Shown here: positions 9,384 through 19,298 of the stretch, piece by piece
Layout: each line of letters begins with the position of its first letter
Numbering within the stretch: the stretch's first letter is position 1
Origin: Cytobacillus oceanisediminis 2691
Lineage (GTDB): Bacteria; Bacillota; Bacilli; Bacillales; Cytobacillaceae
Reading direction: 5' to 3'
DNA: 64,000 nt
NCBI RefSeq assembly: GCF_007678455.1
Contig: NZ_VEEP01000007.1
Location: 272,693 to 336,692, forward strand
Notes under the pieces: model-generated
Database searches by the model: none
What the model saw: only the letters and a program-made list of their open reading frames with translations
Told to the model about the DNA's origin: nothing
Translations under genes and position numbers: made by a program

Positions 9384-10025
9384 TCAGTATTTTTTAATCT
9401 CTAGAATTCTCCATTGTTCTTCCTTATCTAAATCGAATCCAATAGGCGAGGATTTATTTTCCTTCAATCCCGTTGCCTTGGTCATTACAAATTGATAAGC
9501 AGTATGTTCGTTTTGAACTGAAGTAAAAATGAGAATGATTTTCCCCTTTTCCGTTCTAAATTCACTAAGGTTTCCAACTACGTTAGGTTTCCATTCAAAT
9601 CCTAGCCCGTCAAAATTGAAAAAACAAGGGCAATTACCTTCAAGGTCAAGATATGAGTAACTTACAGTACCATCAAAGGCTATATAGTTATTTGCTTGAA
9701 AAAATGTTTTCGCTGCCTTATAGGAGTTAACTGTGCTAATCGCATCATTTAAATCTTGGTATTGAATGAACGTTTTTAATTCTTTAACTTCCTCTTTTAA
9801 TTGAGAAATTTGCTCACCTAATTGTTTATTTTCGTTTTGCAACTGTTCCGTCTCGGTAGAACTCTTTTGATTTTGTTTCTCTAAGCGAGACACTTTTTCT
9901 ATTAGTATATTTTTATCATTTTGAAGGTTATTTACCAATCGAGAAATGTCAAAGTAGTCTAAAACGAATATCGTACCAAGAACTAATAGGATGATAAAAG
10001 TGTAAGTTTTAAAACCTCTCTTCAT
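9384..10025 (-). CDS. Membrane-anchored coiled-coil protein, function unknown
   Basis: 213 residues. One N-terminal membrane helix (about 8-26), then a Lys/Glu/Gln-rich coiled coil (about 30-85), then a globular C-terminal domain of about 120 residues with a CPC motif, probably outside the cell. GGAGG lies seven bases before the ATG. I do not recognise the C-terminal domain. Single gene, no evident operon. Confidence 0.75.
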   Translation of the reverse strand: MKRGFKTYTFIILLVLGTIFVLDYFDISRLVNNLQNDKNILIEKVSRLEKQNQKSSTETEQLQNENKQLGEQISQLKEEVKELKTFIQYQDLNDAISTVNSYKAAKTFFQANNYIAFDGTVSYSYLDLEGNCPCFFNFDGLGFEWKPNVVGNLSEFRTEKGKIILIFTSVQNEHTAYQFVMTKATGLKENKSSPIGFDLDKEEQWRILEIKKY

Positions 10026-10245
10026 TTTAATACCTCCATTTCAAGTAATCATCCATACGAAAATTAAACACAAAAGTTACAGAATAGTAAAAATTAGTTT
10101 CTTTTAAAAAAATCTAAAACAACAAACTTTACGAAACGAGCGTTACGAAACCAGGCTTTTTTAAAACTAGCCTTCAAAAAAGGGGATTTTTTTTACGTAT
10201 AGAATTGATTAATAGATAAAGTTCAAAAGAAATGAGGCTAATTCA

Positions 10246-11319
10246 ATGCTGAAAAATGAAATGACTGAGCTTTTGAATATTGAATACCCGATCATACAGG
10301 CACCAATGGCCGGAGGCATTACGACTTCTCAACTGGTTTCAGCAGTCTCCAATTCAGGAGGCCTTGGAATGGTAGGGGCAGGCTATATGTCTCCTGATGC
10401 AATGCAGGAACAAATCAAGGAAATCAAACAGCTTACTACCGGAAATTTTGGTGTTAATCTTTTCGTGCCGAATGAATTTCATGTTACGCCGGATGAAATT
10501 GAATCTGCTGAAAATGCCCTGAAGCCTATACGCGAAAAATTGAAACTTGAGGACCAAAGACAGCTTGATCTTCCAGATTACAAGATGAATATCGAAATAT
10601 TTGAAGAACTGATTCAGATTGTTATTAATGAAAACATCCGAGTTTGTTCCTTTACCTTTGGACTGCCTCCTAAGGAAATCGTAAGAGAACTTAAAACTCA
10701 CAATATTATTTTATTGGGAACAGCCACGACAGTCAGGGAAGCAATTGAAGCTGAAAATAGCGGAATGGATGCCGTGATTGTGCAAGGCAGTGAAGCAGGA
10801 GGCCATCGGGGGAATTTTATCAGCGGAGATAAGGAAAGTCTCATAGGTCTAATATCGTTAATTCCTCAGGTTGCCGACCATGTGAAAATTCCTGTTATTG
10901 CTGCTGGCGGCATCATGGATGGAAGAGGGCTAATGGCATCCCTTTGCTTAGGTGCAAAGGCTGTTCAAATGGGCACAGCTTTTTTAACATGTACGGAAAG
11001 CGGAGCCCATCAACTTTATAAAAATGCTATATTGGATGCCTCCGAAGATCAGATGGTGTTAACAAATGCCTTCTCCGGCAAATGGGCTAGAGGCATGAAA
11101 AATCGGTTTATAGAAGAAATGCAGGAGAAAGAGGTTCCATTCCCTCAATTCCCAGTCCAAAATGCACTTACACAATCAATCAGAAAAGCTTCAGCAGCAC
11201 AAAACAATCCGGAATTTATGTCACTATGGTCCGGCCAGAGTCCAAGACTTGCTAAAACGCAATCGGCAGAAGACTTAATCAGAAGGATTGTAAATGATGC
11301 AAATAACATTCACCTATAA
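10246..11319 (+). CDS. Nitronate monooxygenase / 2-nitropropane dioxygenase family
   Basis: 357 residues of the FMN-dependent TIM-barrel family: IIQAPMAGGITTSQLV at the N terminus, GVNLFVP, QGSEAGGHRG, IAAGGIMDGRG and GAKAVQMGTAFL. These motifs bind FMN and the nitronate substrate. The family oxidises alkyl nitronates such as propionate-3-nitronate. It stands alone with GAGG upstream and a terminator behind. The substrate is not shown by the sequence. Confidence 0.88.
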   Translation: MLKNEMTELLNIEYPIIQAPMAGGITTSQLVSAVSNSGGLGMVGAGYMSPDAMQEQIKEIKQLTTGNFGVNLFVPNEFHVTPDEIESAENALKPIREKLKLEDQRQLDLPDYKMNIEIFEELIQIVINENIRVCSFTFGLPPKEIVRELKTHNIILLGTATTVREAIEAENSGMDAVIVQGSEAGGHRGNFISGDKESLIGLISLIPQVADHVKIPVIAAGGIMDGRGLMASLCLGAKAVQMGTAFLTCTESGAHQLYKNAILDASEDQMVLTNAFSGKWARGMKNRFIEEMQEKEVPFPQFPVQNALTQSIRKASAAQNNPEFMSLWSGQSPRLAKTQSAEDLIRRIVNDANNIHL

Positions 11320-11350
11320 GTTTCATCATGTGTAAAGAGAATGGATATTT

Positions 11351-11406
11351 AGACTCAGGCTGCAGGCAGACTCGATTAAAACAGAGTCGGACTGCAGTCT
11401 TTTTTG
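11351..11406 (+). terminator. Terminator of nitronate monooxygenase gene
   Basis: Two-part stem: CTGCAG/CTGCAG outside and GACTC/GAGTC inside, followed by six T. Confidence 0.8.
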
Positions 11407-11583
11407 AATCCTATGTATGAAAATTCAACAATGTTTAAATATAAATGAATAGTACTTACTTTATAGGAATCTGAAGTGAAAAAGGGACATGTTTTATGTG
11501 TTAAAATAGGTTTTATCTAAAACATTAATAATTTTCCGTACGGACTGGCAAGATCATTCGTTAATTAGATAGTAGGTGAACAC

Positions 11584-13920
11584 ATGAATCAGCCGCTGAC
11601 CGATTTTCAAATTTCTTTGAAGAAGATTCAATTTTTATCCCCAAAAGTGAACCAGGGTTTGAAATTCATTTTTGTGATTGACGGCGAATTAATGGTTGAG
11701 ATTGATAGCCGGTATTATGTTTTAAAGGAACAGGATTTGCTTGTCATTAATCGAAATCAGCTTTTTCAGGTGAAAGGAAATGAAGCTAATAGGGTGTTAG
11801 TGCTGGATATATCGGACTCATTTATGGATCGATACTATCCAGAATACCGGAACAGCCGGTTTGAGGTCTTTTCTCAAGAAATAGAAATGGGAAGAGAAAT
11901 CATGCTTGATAAAATGAGGAAATTACTTGTTGAATTAATGATTACCTACAGCAGAAAAGATGAAAGCTATCAAATTGAGATGCAAGGATACATATGTGAC
12001 ATTTTGCTGATTCTGATTCGCAGGTTTAAGCAAAGAGGAACAGCCATCGAAAAAATCGATGCTAATGATATCCGGCTGACAAAAATGGTGGATTATTTGG
12101 AGAAAAATTATCATCAGGTAATTACATTAGAAGATATGGCACAAAAGTTCTATCTTTCAACAGGGTATTTATCCCGTTATTTTAAGCAGAAGATGGGCAT
12201 GGGCTTCAATCGCTTTTTAATGGAAATCCGATTGAAACACAGTGTGAAAGATTTAGTGTATACAGATGATACGATTTCACAAATCGCAATGAAAAATGGT
12301 TTTGCGAATACAAAGTCATTTTCCAAGCTTTTTAAAGAAAAGTATGAAGTGACTCCTCATATTTACCGGGAGAATCATTCAGAAGCCCAAATCGATTCAT
12401 TTCAAAGCCTGTCGATTGAAGATACTGATACCCTGGTCAATACTCCTGAAATTCTGGCCAAATTGGGAAGCGTACTGACCAAACATGACCAATCATATAC
12501 CAACACCGAGACCCGGTTTGAAGAATTGCAGCTTGAAGTAACAGATACAATCAATCAAAACCTGTCCCTCCCTGATCATGTACTGATTGTCCGGGAATTA
12601 AAGGAACTGCAAAAAGAAGATGTCAGGTCGCAAATACTAATGACAAAAGATGATATGCGTCTTAATTATATCGGAATCAGCCATTTGCTGAGCGGGGAGA
12701 CGATTACGGCAGAAGTTGAAACAGATGAAGAAATTGCCACAAGTTCCCCTTATTTTAAATCAGATGTTGCCTTGAATTTCATGAAGAAAAATGGACTATC
12801 GCTTTTTGTAAGAATTGAATACCAGGAAATTACCAAGAATGAAGAATTCTATTTCCAAAAGCTCTATGGTTTTATGAAGCATTGTTTACAAGTATATGGG
12901 GCCTCCTATCTGAAAACATGGCATTTCTTATTTTATGAGTCCTATTTTACTGGTGCTGAAGCTTTGGAATTGAAACGTGTCTATTTAAAAATGTACGATT
13001 TGCTGAAAGAACTGGTACCGGACATTCATGTGGGTGTTTTTTTGCCTTTCTCTTTTAAAGAAGAGAAAACGAAGGAACCCCATAAATGGATACTGACGGA
13101 AGGGAATCATATCGATTTCATTGCGTATCATTCAAATCAGAATGACATGATCGATTTCAAGGAATTGAGTGATAACCGTTTTAATTTGACAAAGGATTAT
13201 GTAAAGGAAAACACGGCGAAAATTAAATCTTATCTGAAAAAACATCATCTTGAGAAACCGATGCACCTTATTTCATGGAACACACTTTCTGGAAACACCC
13301 GTTTTACGAATGGAACTTTTTTTCGTGCAGCCTTAGTGTTGAAAAGTGTATTGGATATAGCCAATGATGTTGAGTCCATCGGCTTTTGGATTAATACTGC
13401 ATTGCATGAAGGCAGTGATAATGGACAGAGAATCCGTATTGAGGGATTGGAATTTTTCCACTATTTCAGCGGGAAAAGACCTGCATTTTTTGCCATGATG
13501 TTTGCTAATAAGCTCGATGGGACCATCATAGCCCGGGGGTCTGATTATTTGATGACCAAAACAGACCGGGGCTATCAGTTGGTGTTGATGAATTGTAAAA
13601 CGATAAATCCATATTACTCCATCGAGGAAGCATTTTTGCAAAAGCTGAATAAAGAGATCCAGGTCAAGATTGCTGGGCTTGAAGCAGGGGAATATCAAAT
13701 TCGGAAATATATTTTTGATAAAGATCACGGAGCTTTATATACGAAATGGTGGAATCTTAACAGCAGACATGGAATTGATCTGGAGATTATCGATTACATC
13801 AATAGGACAAGCCATCCAGATATTGAGCTTTATGATGAAACCATCACAGGAGAATGGTCATTTTATTCCTATTTAACAGTTAATGCTATTCATTTTTTTG
13901 AAATAAGAAAAGCGATGTAA
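11584..13920 (+). CDS. AraC-family regulator fused to a GH39-like domain
   Basis: 778 residues. Residues 1-140 look like a cupin-type sensing domain. Residues about 160-265 hold two AraC helix-turn-helix units (ITLEDMAQKFYLSTGYLSRYFK, then DTISQIAMKNGFANTKSFSKLFK). Residues about 300-778 resemble a glycoside hydrolase family 39 barrel, here probably a sugar-binding sensor, since no clear catalytic Glu pair could be assigned. It precedes an MFS transporter and an M20 hydrolase, which are plausible targets. The ATG is preceded by a TAGTAGGTGA-type site. Confidence 0.8.
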   Translation: MNQPLTDFQISLKKIQFLSPKVNQGLKFIFVIDGELMVEIDSRYYVLKEQDLLVINRNQLFQVKGNEANRVLVLDISDSFMDRYYPEYRNSRFEVFSQEIEMGREIMLDKMRKLLVELMITYSRKDESYQIEMQGYICDILLILIRRFKQRGTAIEKIDANDIRLTKMVDYLEKNYHQVITLEDMAQKFYLSTGYLSRYFKQKMGMGFNRFLMEIRLKHSVKDLVYTDDTISQIAMKNGFANTKSFSKLFKEKYEVTPHIYRENHSEAQIDSFQSLSIEDTDTLVNTPEILAKLGSVLTKHDQSYTNTETRFEELQLEVTDTINQNLSLPDHVLIVRELKELQKEDVRSQILMTKDDMRLNYIGISHLLSGETITAEVETDEEIATSSPYFKSDVALNFMKKNGLSLFVRIEYQEITKNEEFYFQKLYGFMKHCLQVYGASYLKTWHFLFYESYFTGAEALELKRVYLKMYDLLKELVPDIHVGVFLPFSFKEEKTKEPHKWILTEGNHIDFIAYHSNQNDMIDFKELSDNRFNLTKDYVKENTAKIKSYLKKHHLEKPMHLISWNTLSGNTRFTNGTFFRAALVLKSVLDIANDVESIGFWINTALHEGSDNGQRIRIEGLEFFHYFSGKRPAFFAMMFANKLDGTIIARGSDYLMTKTDRGYQLVLMNCKTINPYYSIEEAFLQKLNKEIQVKIAGLEAGEYQIRKYIFDKDHGALYTKWWNLNSRHGIDLEIIDYINRTSHPDIELYDETITGEWSFYSYLTVNAIHFFEIRKAM

Positions 13921-13927
13921 AACAGAA

Positions 13928-13957
13928 AGTCATTGCCGTATCGGCAATGGCTTTTTG
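13928..13957 (+). terminator. Terminator of the AraC-type gene
   Basis: AGTCATTGCCG pairs with CGGCAATGGCT around a 3-base loop, followed by a T tract. Confidence 0.88.
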
Positions 13958-14245
13958 TTTTACATCTTAAGAATCCAGGATTTCGCATAGGGAAGTCAAA
14001 TTTTGACCTCCCTTTTTTCACCCTTATTAGTGGTGGTGAAATATTTTACATTTTACGAAAAGGAATACAGCAAATAATGACTCTCTAATCTGCAGGATTT
14101 GGACTACAATTTTCTTGTAGGAACAAAGAGAAGATGTTCATTCCAGGAGGAAGGTGAACGTTAGGCAGAACAAAAACTGACTTAATTAATTTCAATTTGG
14201 GACAATACTATTATTGCCATTTATGTGAATTAGGAGGTTATATTC
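13958..14245. other. Intergenic region before the MFS gene
   Basis: Holds an inverted repeat CTACAATTTTCTTGTAG at 14104-14120 that could be a regulator site, and an isolated AGGAGG at 14145 without a convincing reading frame. No clear promoter was recognised. Confidence 0.35.
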
Positions 14246-15667
14246 ATGGAGACAAGTTATAAAGGTACAAATAAAATGATCACAGGCATAGTGTTTGGTG
14301 TTATTACCTTCTGGCTGTTTGCCCAGGCGATTGTCAATGTCGTTCCAGCAGTCCAGCAGGATTTGGGCATATCAATTGGAACGGTAAACATCGCAATTAG
14401 TTTAACGGCTTTGTTTTCCGGAATGTTCATTGTTGCTGCCGGAGGCCTTGCCGATAAAATTGGCAGGAAAAAGATTGCGTACATTGGCTTTATATTAAGT
14501 ATTATCGGTTCACTTTTCCTTGTTTTAGCCCAGGGTTCAGCAATGCTGATTATTGGACGTATTATTCAAGGGATTTCAGCTGCATTTATTATGCCATCAA
14601 CCATTGCATTGATGAAAGCCTATTTTGAAGGAAAAGAGCGGCAGCGTGCATTAAGTTTTTGGTCCATTGGATCATGGGGCGGTTCTGGGATTGCTTCATT
14701 TGCAGGCGGCGCCATCGCTACCTCAATGGGCTGGAGATGGATCTTCATTTTTTCTATCATCTTTGCTTTGATTGGAATGTTCCTGCTGAAGGATACTCCA
14801 GAAAGTAAACAAGAATCTGTGGGCGGTTTTAAATTCGATTACACAGGTTTATCGATTTTTATCATCACAATGATTGCTCTGAATGTCTTTATCAACTACG
14901 GAGCTGATTTAGGGTGGGCCAGCCCGCTTACATTAGGTCTTCTGGCAGTTACAATCATTGGTTTCATTGTGTTCATCAAAGTGGAAAGAAGTAAAGAGGT
15001 CGTACTGATTGATTTCGATGTCTTTAAAAATAAACCATATACAGGCGCGACGATTTCGAATTTCTTGCTTAATGCTATCGCAGGTACACTAGTTGTCGCC
15101 AATACGTATGTACAAGTAGGGCGGGGATTTAATTCCTTCCAGTCCGGTATGCTATCACTCGGTTATCTAGTCGCAGTGCTTGCCATGATTCGTGTAGGTG
15201 AAAAAATCCTGCAGAAGGTTGGAGCTAAATTACCGATGATTTGGGGAGCCTTCATTACAACAGTCGGCGTGGCGATGATGGGACTGACATTCTTGCCAGA
15301 CCTTGCTTATACCATTACCGTTTTCATTGGATTTGCCCTATTTGGTCTTGGACTTGGAATTTATGCAACTCCATCAACAGATACTTCAGTTTCCAATGCT
15401 CCCGCAGACAAGGTCGGTGAAGCAGCAGGGGTTTACAAAATGGCTAGCTCACTTGGAAGTGCCTTCGGCGTTGCTATATCTGCAGCCGTCTACGGTGCAA
15501 TCGCAGGAAACGGAAATCTAGAAACAGCAGCTTCAATTGGGATTATCGTAAACGTCATTTTCGGGATACTTTCGATTTTATCAATCATCTTCCTCGTACC
15601 GGGAGATGCCGGCAAGACTGCTCCTGCCAAAGGATCTCGGACCAGCCGAAAGCCAGTTGCAGAATAA
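14246..15667 (+). CDS. MFS transporter (drug:H+ antiporter type)
   Basis: 473 residues with 12-14 membrane helices. The GGLADKIGRKK loop between helices 2 and 3 is the MFS motif A, and GSGIASFAGGAIA in helix 5 resembles the antiporter motif C. This suggests export by proton antiport, as in DHA-type pumps. TAGGAGG lies nine bases before the ATG. It is 60 bases upstream of an M20 hydrolase and probably cotranscribed, so substrate exchange with that hydrolase is possible. Substrate unknown. Confidence 0.82.
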   Translation: METSYKGTNKMITGIVFGVITFWLFAQAIVNVVPAVQQDLGISIGTVNIAISLTALFSGMFIVAAGGLADKIGRKKIAYIGFILSIIGSLFLVLAQGSAMLIIGRIIQGISAAFIMPSTIALMKAYFEGKERQRALSFWSIGSWGGSGIASFAGGAIATSMGWRWIFIFSIIFALIGMFLLKDTPESKQESVGGFKFDYTGLSIFIITMIALNVFINYGADLGWASPLTLGLLAVTIIGFIVFIKVERSKEVVLIDFDVFKNKPYTGATISNFLLNAIAGTLVVANTYVQVGRGFNSFQSGMLSLGYLVAVLAMIRVGEKILQKVGAKLPMIWGAFITTVGVAMMGLTFLPDLAYTITVFIGFALFGLGLGIYATPSTDTSVSNAPADKVGEAAGVYKMASSLGSAFGVAISAAVYGAIAGNGNLETAASIGIIVNVIFGILSILSIIFLVPGDAGKTAPAKGSRTSRKPVAE

Positions 15668-15727
15668 TGCTTGGTAAACGAAGCTTTTTGTTGAGTTTTA
15701 AAAAGTTAAAGAAGGGATGATAGGATC

Positions 15728-16915
15728 ATGAGACAAAAATTAATGGAAATGCTTGAATCGCGTAAGGATGAAATCATTGAAATACGCAGGCATCTTCACG
15801 AATATCCTGAACTTTCTTTTCAAGAAGAAAAAACAGCTCAATATATTTTAGATTTTTATAAAGGAAAAGATGTCGAGGTACAATCGAATGTCGGAAACGG
15901 ACACGGGATCATCGTCACGATAAAAGGCGGGAAATCAGGTAAAAACATTGGTTTGCGAGCTGATTTTGATGCCCTCCCAATCGTCGAGGAAACAGATGTA
16001 CCATTTAAATCGAAAAATGAGGGTGTCATGCATGCATGCGGCCATGATGGACATACAGCTTATTTGATGGTTTTGGCGGATTGTCTTATTCAATTAAAAG
16101 AGGAAATACCAGGCACAATCAAAATCATCCATCAGCATGCGGAAGAAGTACCGCCAGGCGGAGCTAAAAGCATTGTTGATTCCGGTGTACTTGATGATTT
16201 AGATAATATCTTCGGCATCCATCTGCTGCCGATGGGTCCAGCTGGGGTTGTCGGATATCACTCTGGATATTCTTTTAACGGCAGGGCTTACATGAAATTA
16301 AAGATCAATGGAAGAGGCGGACATGGTTCTTCGCCGCATTTGGCGAACGATGCTATCGTCGCTGGGGCCCATTTTGTAACAGCCGTTCAGACAATCATCA
16401 GCCGCAGGTTAAGTCCCTTTGATATCGGGGTGATCACGATTGGATCCTTTGATGGAAAAGGAACCTTCAATGTCATTAAAGACAGCATTGAACTTGAAGG
16501 TGATATCAGGTATATGACTGTTGAAACGAAAGCTACTATTGAAAAAGAAGTAAAACGTCTTGTGAAAGGAATCGAAGAAGAATTTGGTGTAAGCTGTGAA
16601 CTGACTTATTTAAATGATTATCCGCCATTATATAATGATCCAGCCGTAACAGCACAGGTTGCAGAGATTCTTAAGAGTGCAAACGATAAAGATATAAAAG
16701 AAGTGAAGGAATTCCCAGCAATGGCTCCATCCGAAGACTTTGCATACTATGCTGAAAAATTCCCTTCCTGCTTCTTTTACATCGCCTGCACACCTAAAGG
16801 AGTAGAGGATCCGTACTTCAACCATAATCCGAAGTTCGATATCGATGAAGATGCCCTGCTTGTCGCAGCTAAAGCGGTAGGACATGTTGTTTGCGGTTAT
16901 TATGAATTAGATTAG
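15728..16915 (+). CDS. M20 family amidohydrolase / metallopeptidase
   Basis: 395 residues, the usual length of the M20D amidohydrolase group (hippurate or N-acyl-amino-acid hydrolase). Motifs: IRRHLHEYPELSFQE near the N terminus, ADFDALPI, and metal-binding HACGHDGHT followed by HAEEVPPGG. A dimerisation domain with GRGGHGSSPH follows. It removes an acyl group from an N-acylated amino acid or related compound; the precise substrate is unknown. AAGAAGGGATGATAGG lies upstream. Confidence 0.88.
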   Translation: MRQKLMEMLESRKDEIIEIRRHLHEYPELSFQEEKTAQYILDFYKGKDVEVQSNVGNGHGIIVTIKGGKSGKNIGLRADFDALPIVEETDVPFKSKNEGVMHACGHDGHTAYLMVLADCLIQLKEEIPGTIKIIHQHAEEVPPGGAKSIVDSGVLDDLDNIFGIHLLPMGPAGVVGYHSGYSFNGRAYMKLKINGRGGHGSSPHLANDAIVAGAHFVTAVQTIISRRLSPFDIGVITIGSFDGKGTFNVIKDSIELEGDIRYMTVETKATIEKEVKRLVKGIEEEFGVSCELTYLNDYPPLYNDPAVTAQVAEILKSANDKDIKEVKEFPAMAPSEDFAYYAEKFPSCFFYIACTPKGVEDPYFNHNPKFDIDEDALLVAAKAVGHVVCGYYELD

Positions 16916-16969
16916 GAGATATAGTAAGGTCTATCTTAAAAATTGAACCAGAGATTGGAGTGGGTGCTC

Positions 16970-17593
16970 ATGACGTGGGAATTCCTTAACATCATTGGCA
17001 CCCTAGCCTTTGCTATAAGTGGCGCAATGGTCGCAAGGGAAGAAGAATATGATTTAATAGGAATTTATGTATTAGGATTCACTACTGCCTTTGGTGGCGG
17101 CATTATTCGTAATCTGTTAATTGGACTGCCTATTGAACATATTTGGAAGCAGGATTATTTATTCGAATTTGCCTTTTTGGCTATGACCATCGTTTTTATC
17201 CTCCATAATAAATGGATCAATCGTTTTAAAAAATGGGTAATATTTTTCGATGCGATTGGTTTAGCGTCATTTGCCATACAAGGAGCAAAATATGCAGTCT
17301 CCATTGACGCACCTCTAATAGCGGTCATTATTGCAGCTGTAATGACAGGAACCGGAGGCGGGATGATACGGGATGTTTTTGCACGGCGGAAGCCAATGAT
17401 TTTCCACTCAGAAATTTATGCTTTATGGGCAGCAATCGCGGGAATCACCATTGGATTAGGTTTGATACGGGGACCGTATGCCACGACTCTGCTCTTAATT
17501 GCCATCGTTCTGTTTCGAATCATATCAGTTTACTTTAGATGGAATCTGCCACAGAGCATCCAAAATAGTAAAAGGAGTTTGGATAAATCATAA
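16970..17593 (+). CDS. UPF0126 (YvgT/TRIC-like) membrane protein
   Basis: 207 residues with about seven membrane helices and two repeats of the family: FAISGAMVAREEEYDLIGIYVLG with GGGIIRNLLIG, and SFAIQGAKYAV with GTGGGMIRDVFARR. The family is related to trimeric intracellular cation channels, though its bacterial role is unsettled. I start at the ATG at 16970, with GGAG nine bases upstream, not the ATG at 16943, which has no site. It lies 54 bases after the M20 gene and may be in its operon. Confidence 0.88.
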   Translation: MTWEFLNIIGTLAFAISGAMVAREEEYDLIGIYVLGFTTAFGGGIIRNLLIGLPIEHIWKQDYLFEFAFLAMTIVFILHNKWINRFKKWVIFFDAIGLASFAIQGAKYAVSIDAPLIAVIIAAVMTGTGGGMIRDVFARRKPMIFHSEIYALWAAIAGITIGLGLIRGPYATTLLLIAIVLFRIISVYFRWNLPQSIQNSKRSLDKS

Positions 17594-17634
17594 GTTTGGA
17601 TTCAAAAATATTGCTTTTATATACAGACACTCAG

Positions 17635-17664
17635 AAAGCTCATGTATACATGGGCTTTTTTTGT
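17635..17664 (+). terminator. Terminator after UPF0126 gene
   Basis: AAAGCTCATGTA pairs with TACATGGGCTTT and is followed by seven T. It separates the gene from the ger operon. Confidence 0.88.
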
Positions 17665-17765
17665 GTCTAAGAGGATGTTCTTCCACGTGCAGTAACTACT
17701 ATTCATGTATGATTTGCCAACTGACGATACAAAATAAACTATCATCAACTAGGTGGGAATATCAC

Positions 17766-19298
17766 ATGGTATTTTTTCGGAAGTATAACGCATCAGAGGG
17801 TTCTGAATCCAGATATGGAACAAATCAGGGACGGATAAGTGCAAAATTAGAGGAGAATACTGCTGAAATTCAAGCCATTTTTTGTGATACACCTGATCTA
17901 GTCGTGAGGGAGTTAGTCATAAGGCAAACCAGTAATAAGGCTGCGCTTGTGTATTTAAGTGGAATCACCGATAGTAAGGTTGTTTTTGATCATATATTGG
18001 ACCCGCTTTTATTCCAGGGAGAGAAAGAAAAGAAGGAGGGAGATATAAAGGTCTCTCTTGGTCATATCAAAGAGGCTGCCACATGGAAGCAAGTGGAAAG
18101 TGCAATATTAAGTGGCGAGTGCGTCTTATTTTTGGATAACCATAAAGAGGCGTACATATATGACACGCCGGCATTTCCAAAGAGATCTCTGGAGGACTCC
18201 CCTATTGAAACTTATTTATCTGGGGCACATGTGGGGTTTACGGAAACTGGCGGCGATAATATTGCATTAATCCGTCAGCAAATTCCTAATCGAGAACTGA
18301 AAATAAAGGAAATGACAGTTGGAGAAAGAGGGAAGACGAAGCTCTCCATATTATATCTGGCGGATGTAGCGGATCAGGAAATATTGAAAGAGCTTGTGGA
18401 CCGGATACAGAGGGTGAATGTCGACAGCGTCATCAATGCGGGGGTACTTTCACAATACATAGAAGACCATTCATACTCTCCCTTTCCTCAATTTTTATTA
18501 ACAGAACGACCTGACTTCGCAGCAACAGAAATTTTACAGGGCAGATTCGTAACCGTGGTCGATCGCTCTCCAAGTGTGATCGTCGGACCTGCGTCTTTTA
18601 ATAATTTTTTCACAACAGTAGATGACTATAGTAACCGGTGGATGGTAGCATCTTTTGTTCGACTGCTTAGATATATTGGCTTTTTCATTGCGATCTTCCT
18701 TCCTGCAATTTATATTGCTACTATTTCATTTCATTTTGAAGTCATTCCACTGAAGCTGTTATTTTCTATCGGAGAATCGAGAGAACGGATTCCTTTTCCG
18801 CCTTTTATTGAGGCTTTTATTATGGAGCTGACTCTTGAAATGCTCAGGGAAGCGGGAATTCGGCTTCCTGCCAAAATTGGGCAAACAGTAGGCATTGTTG
18901 GGGGTATTGTCATTGGCCAGGCAGCCGTAGAAGCTGGGATTGTCAGCAATATTATGGTGATCGTTGTTGCTTTGACAGCAATCGCTTCTTTCATCATACC
19001 TAATTATGAAATGGGTTCAGCTATTCGGATTGTCCGGTTCCCGATGATGATTCTTGCTTCATTGTTTGGTTTCGTCGGAATCATAGTAGGACTGATGATC
19101 TTACTTTCCCATTTTATCGGTCTCGAATCACTGGGAATGCCTTATGGCAGTCCGGTTGCTCCTTTACGTTTTCCTGACTGGAAGGATCTATTTATTCGCT
19201 TCCCTCAGTGGTCGCTCGAAAAGCGCCCTTTCAGTACAAATGCGATTCAAATGAAAAGAGCTAATCCCCGCCAGCCAAAGGGTGACGAAGAGCAATGA
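17766..19298 (+). CDS. Spore germination protein, GerA family (A subunit)
   Basis: 510 residues. A hydrophilic N-terminal half (to about 290) with the family segments RELVIRQTSNKAALVYLSGITD and ERPDFAATEILQGRFVTVVDRSP, then about five membrane helices. It is the A subunit of a germinant receptor in the inner spore membrane, with the B and C genes directly after. The start at 17766 has AGGTGGG eight bases upstream. A longer frame from 17499 is rejected because it runs back over the terminator and the preceding gene. Confidence 0.92.
   Translation: MVFFRKYNASEGSESRYGTNQGRISAKLEENTAEIQAIFCDTPDLVVRELVIRQTSNKAALVYLSGITDSKVVFDHILDPLLFQGEKEKKEGDIKVSLGHIKEAATWKQVESAILSGECVLFLDNHKEAYIYDTPAFPKRSLEDSPIETYLSGAHVGFTETGGDNIALIRQQIPNRELKIKEMTVGERGKTKLSILYLADVADQEILKELVDRIQRVNVDSVINAGVLSQYIEDHSYSPFPQFLLTERPDFAATEILQGRFVTVVDRSPSVIVGPASFNNFFTTVDDYSNRWMVASFVRLLRYIGFFIAIFLPAIYIATISFHFEVIPLKLLFSIGESRERIPFPPFIEAFIMELTLEMLREAGIRLPAKIGQTVGIVGGIVIGQAAVEAGIVSNIMVIVVALTAIASFIIPNYEMGSAIRIVRFPMMILASLFGFVGIIVGLMILLSHFIGLESLGMPYGSPVAPLRFPDWKDLFIRFPQWSLEKRPFSTNAIQMKRANPRQPKGDEEQ

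Noticed and set aside
14154..14187. Micro-ORF behind AGGAGG in the MFS leader
   Set aside because: GTG start is too close to the binding site, and the eight-residue product shows no leader-peptide pattern.
17499..17765. 89-codon N-terminal extension of the GerA-type protein
   Set aside because: It runs through the preceding gene's end and a terminator; the ATG at 17766 has a good binding site.
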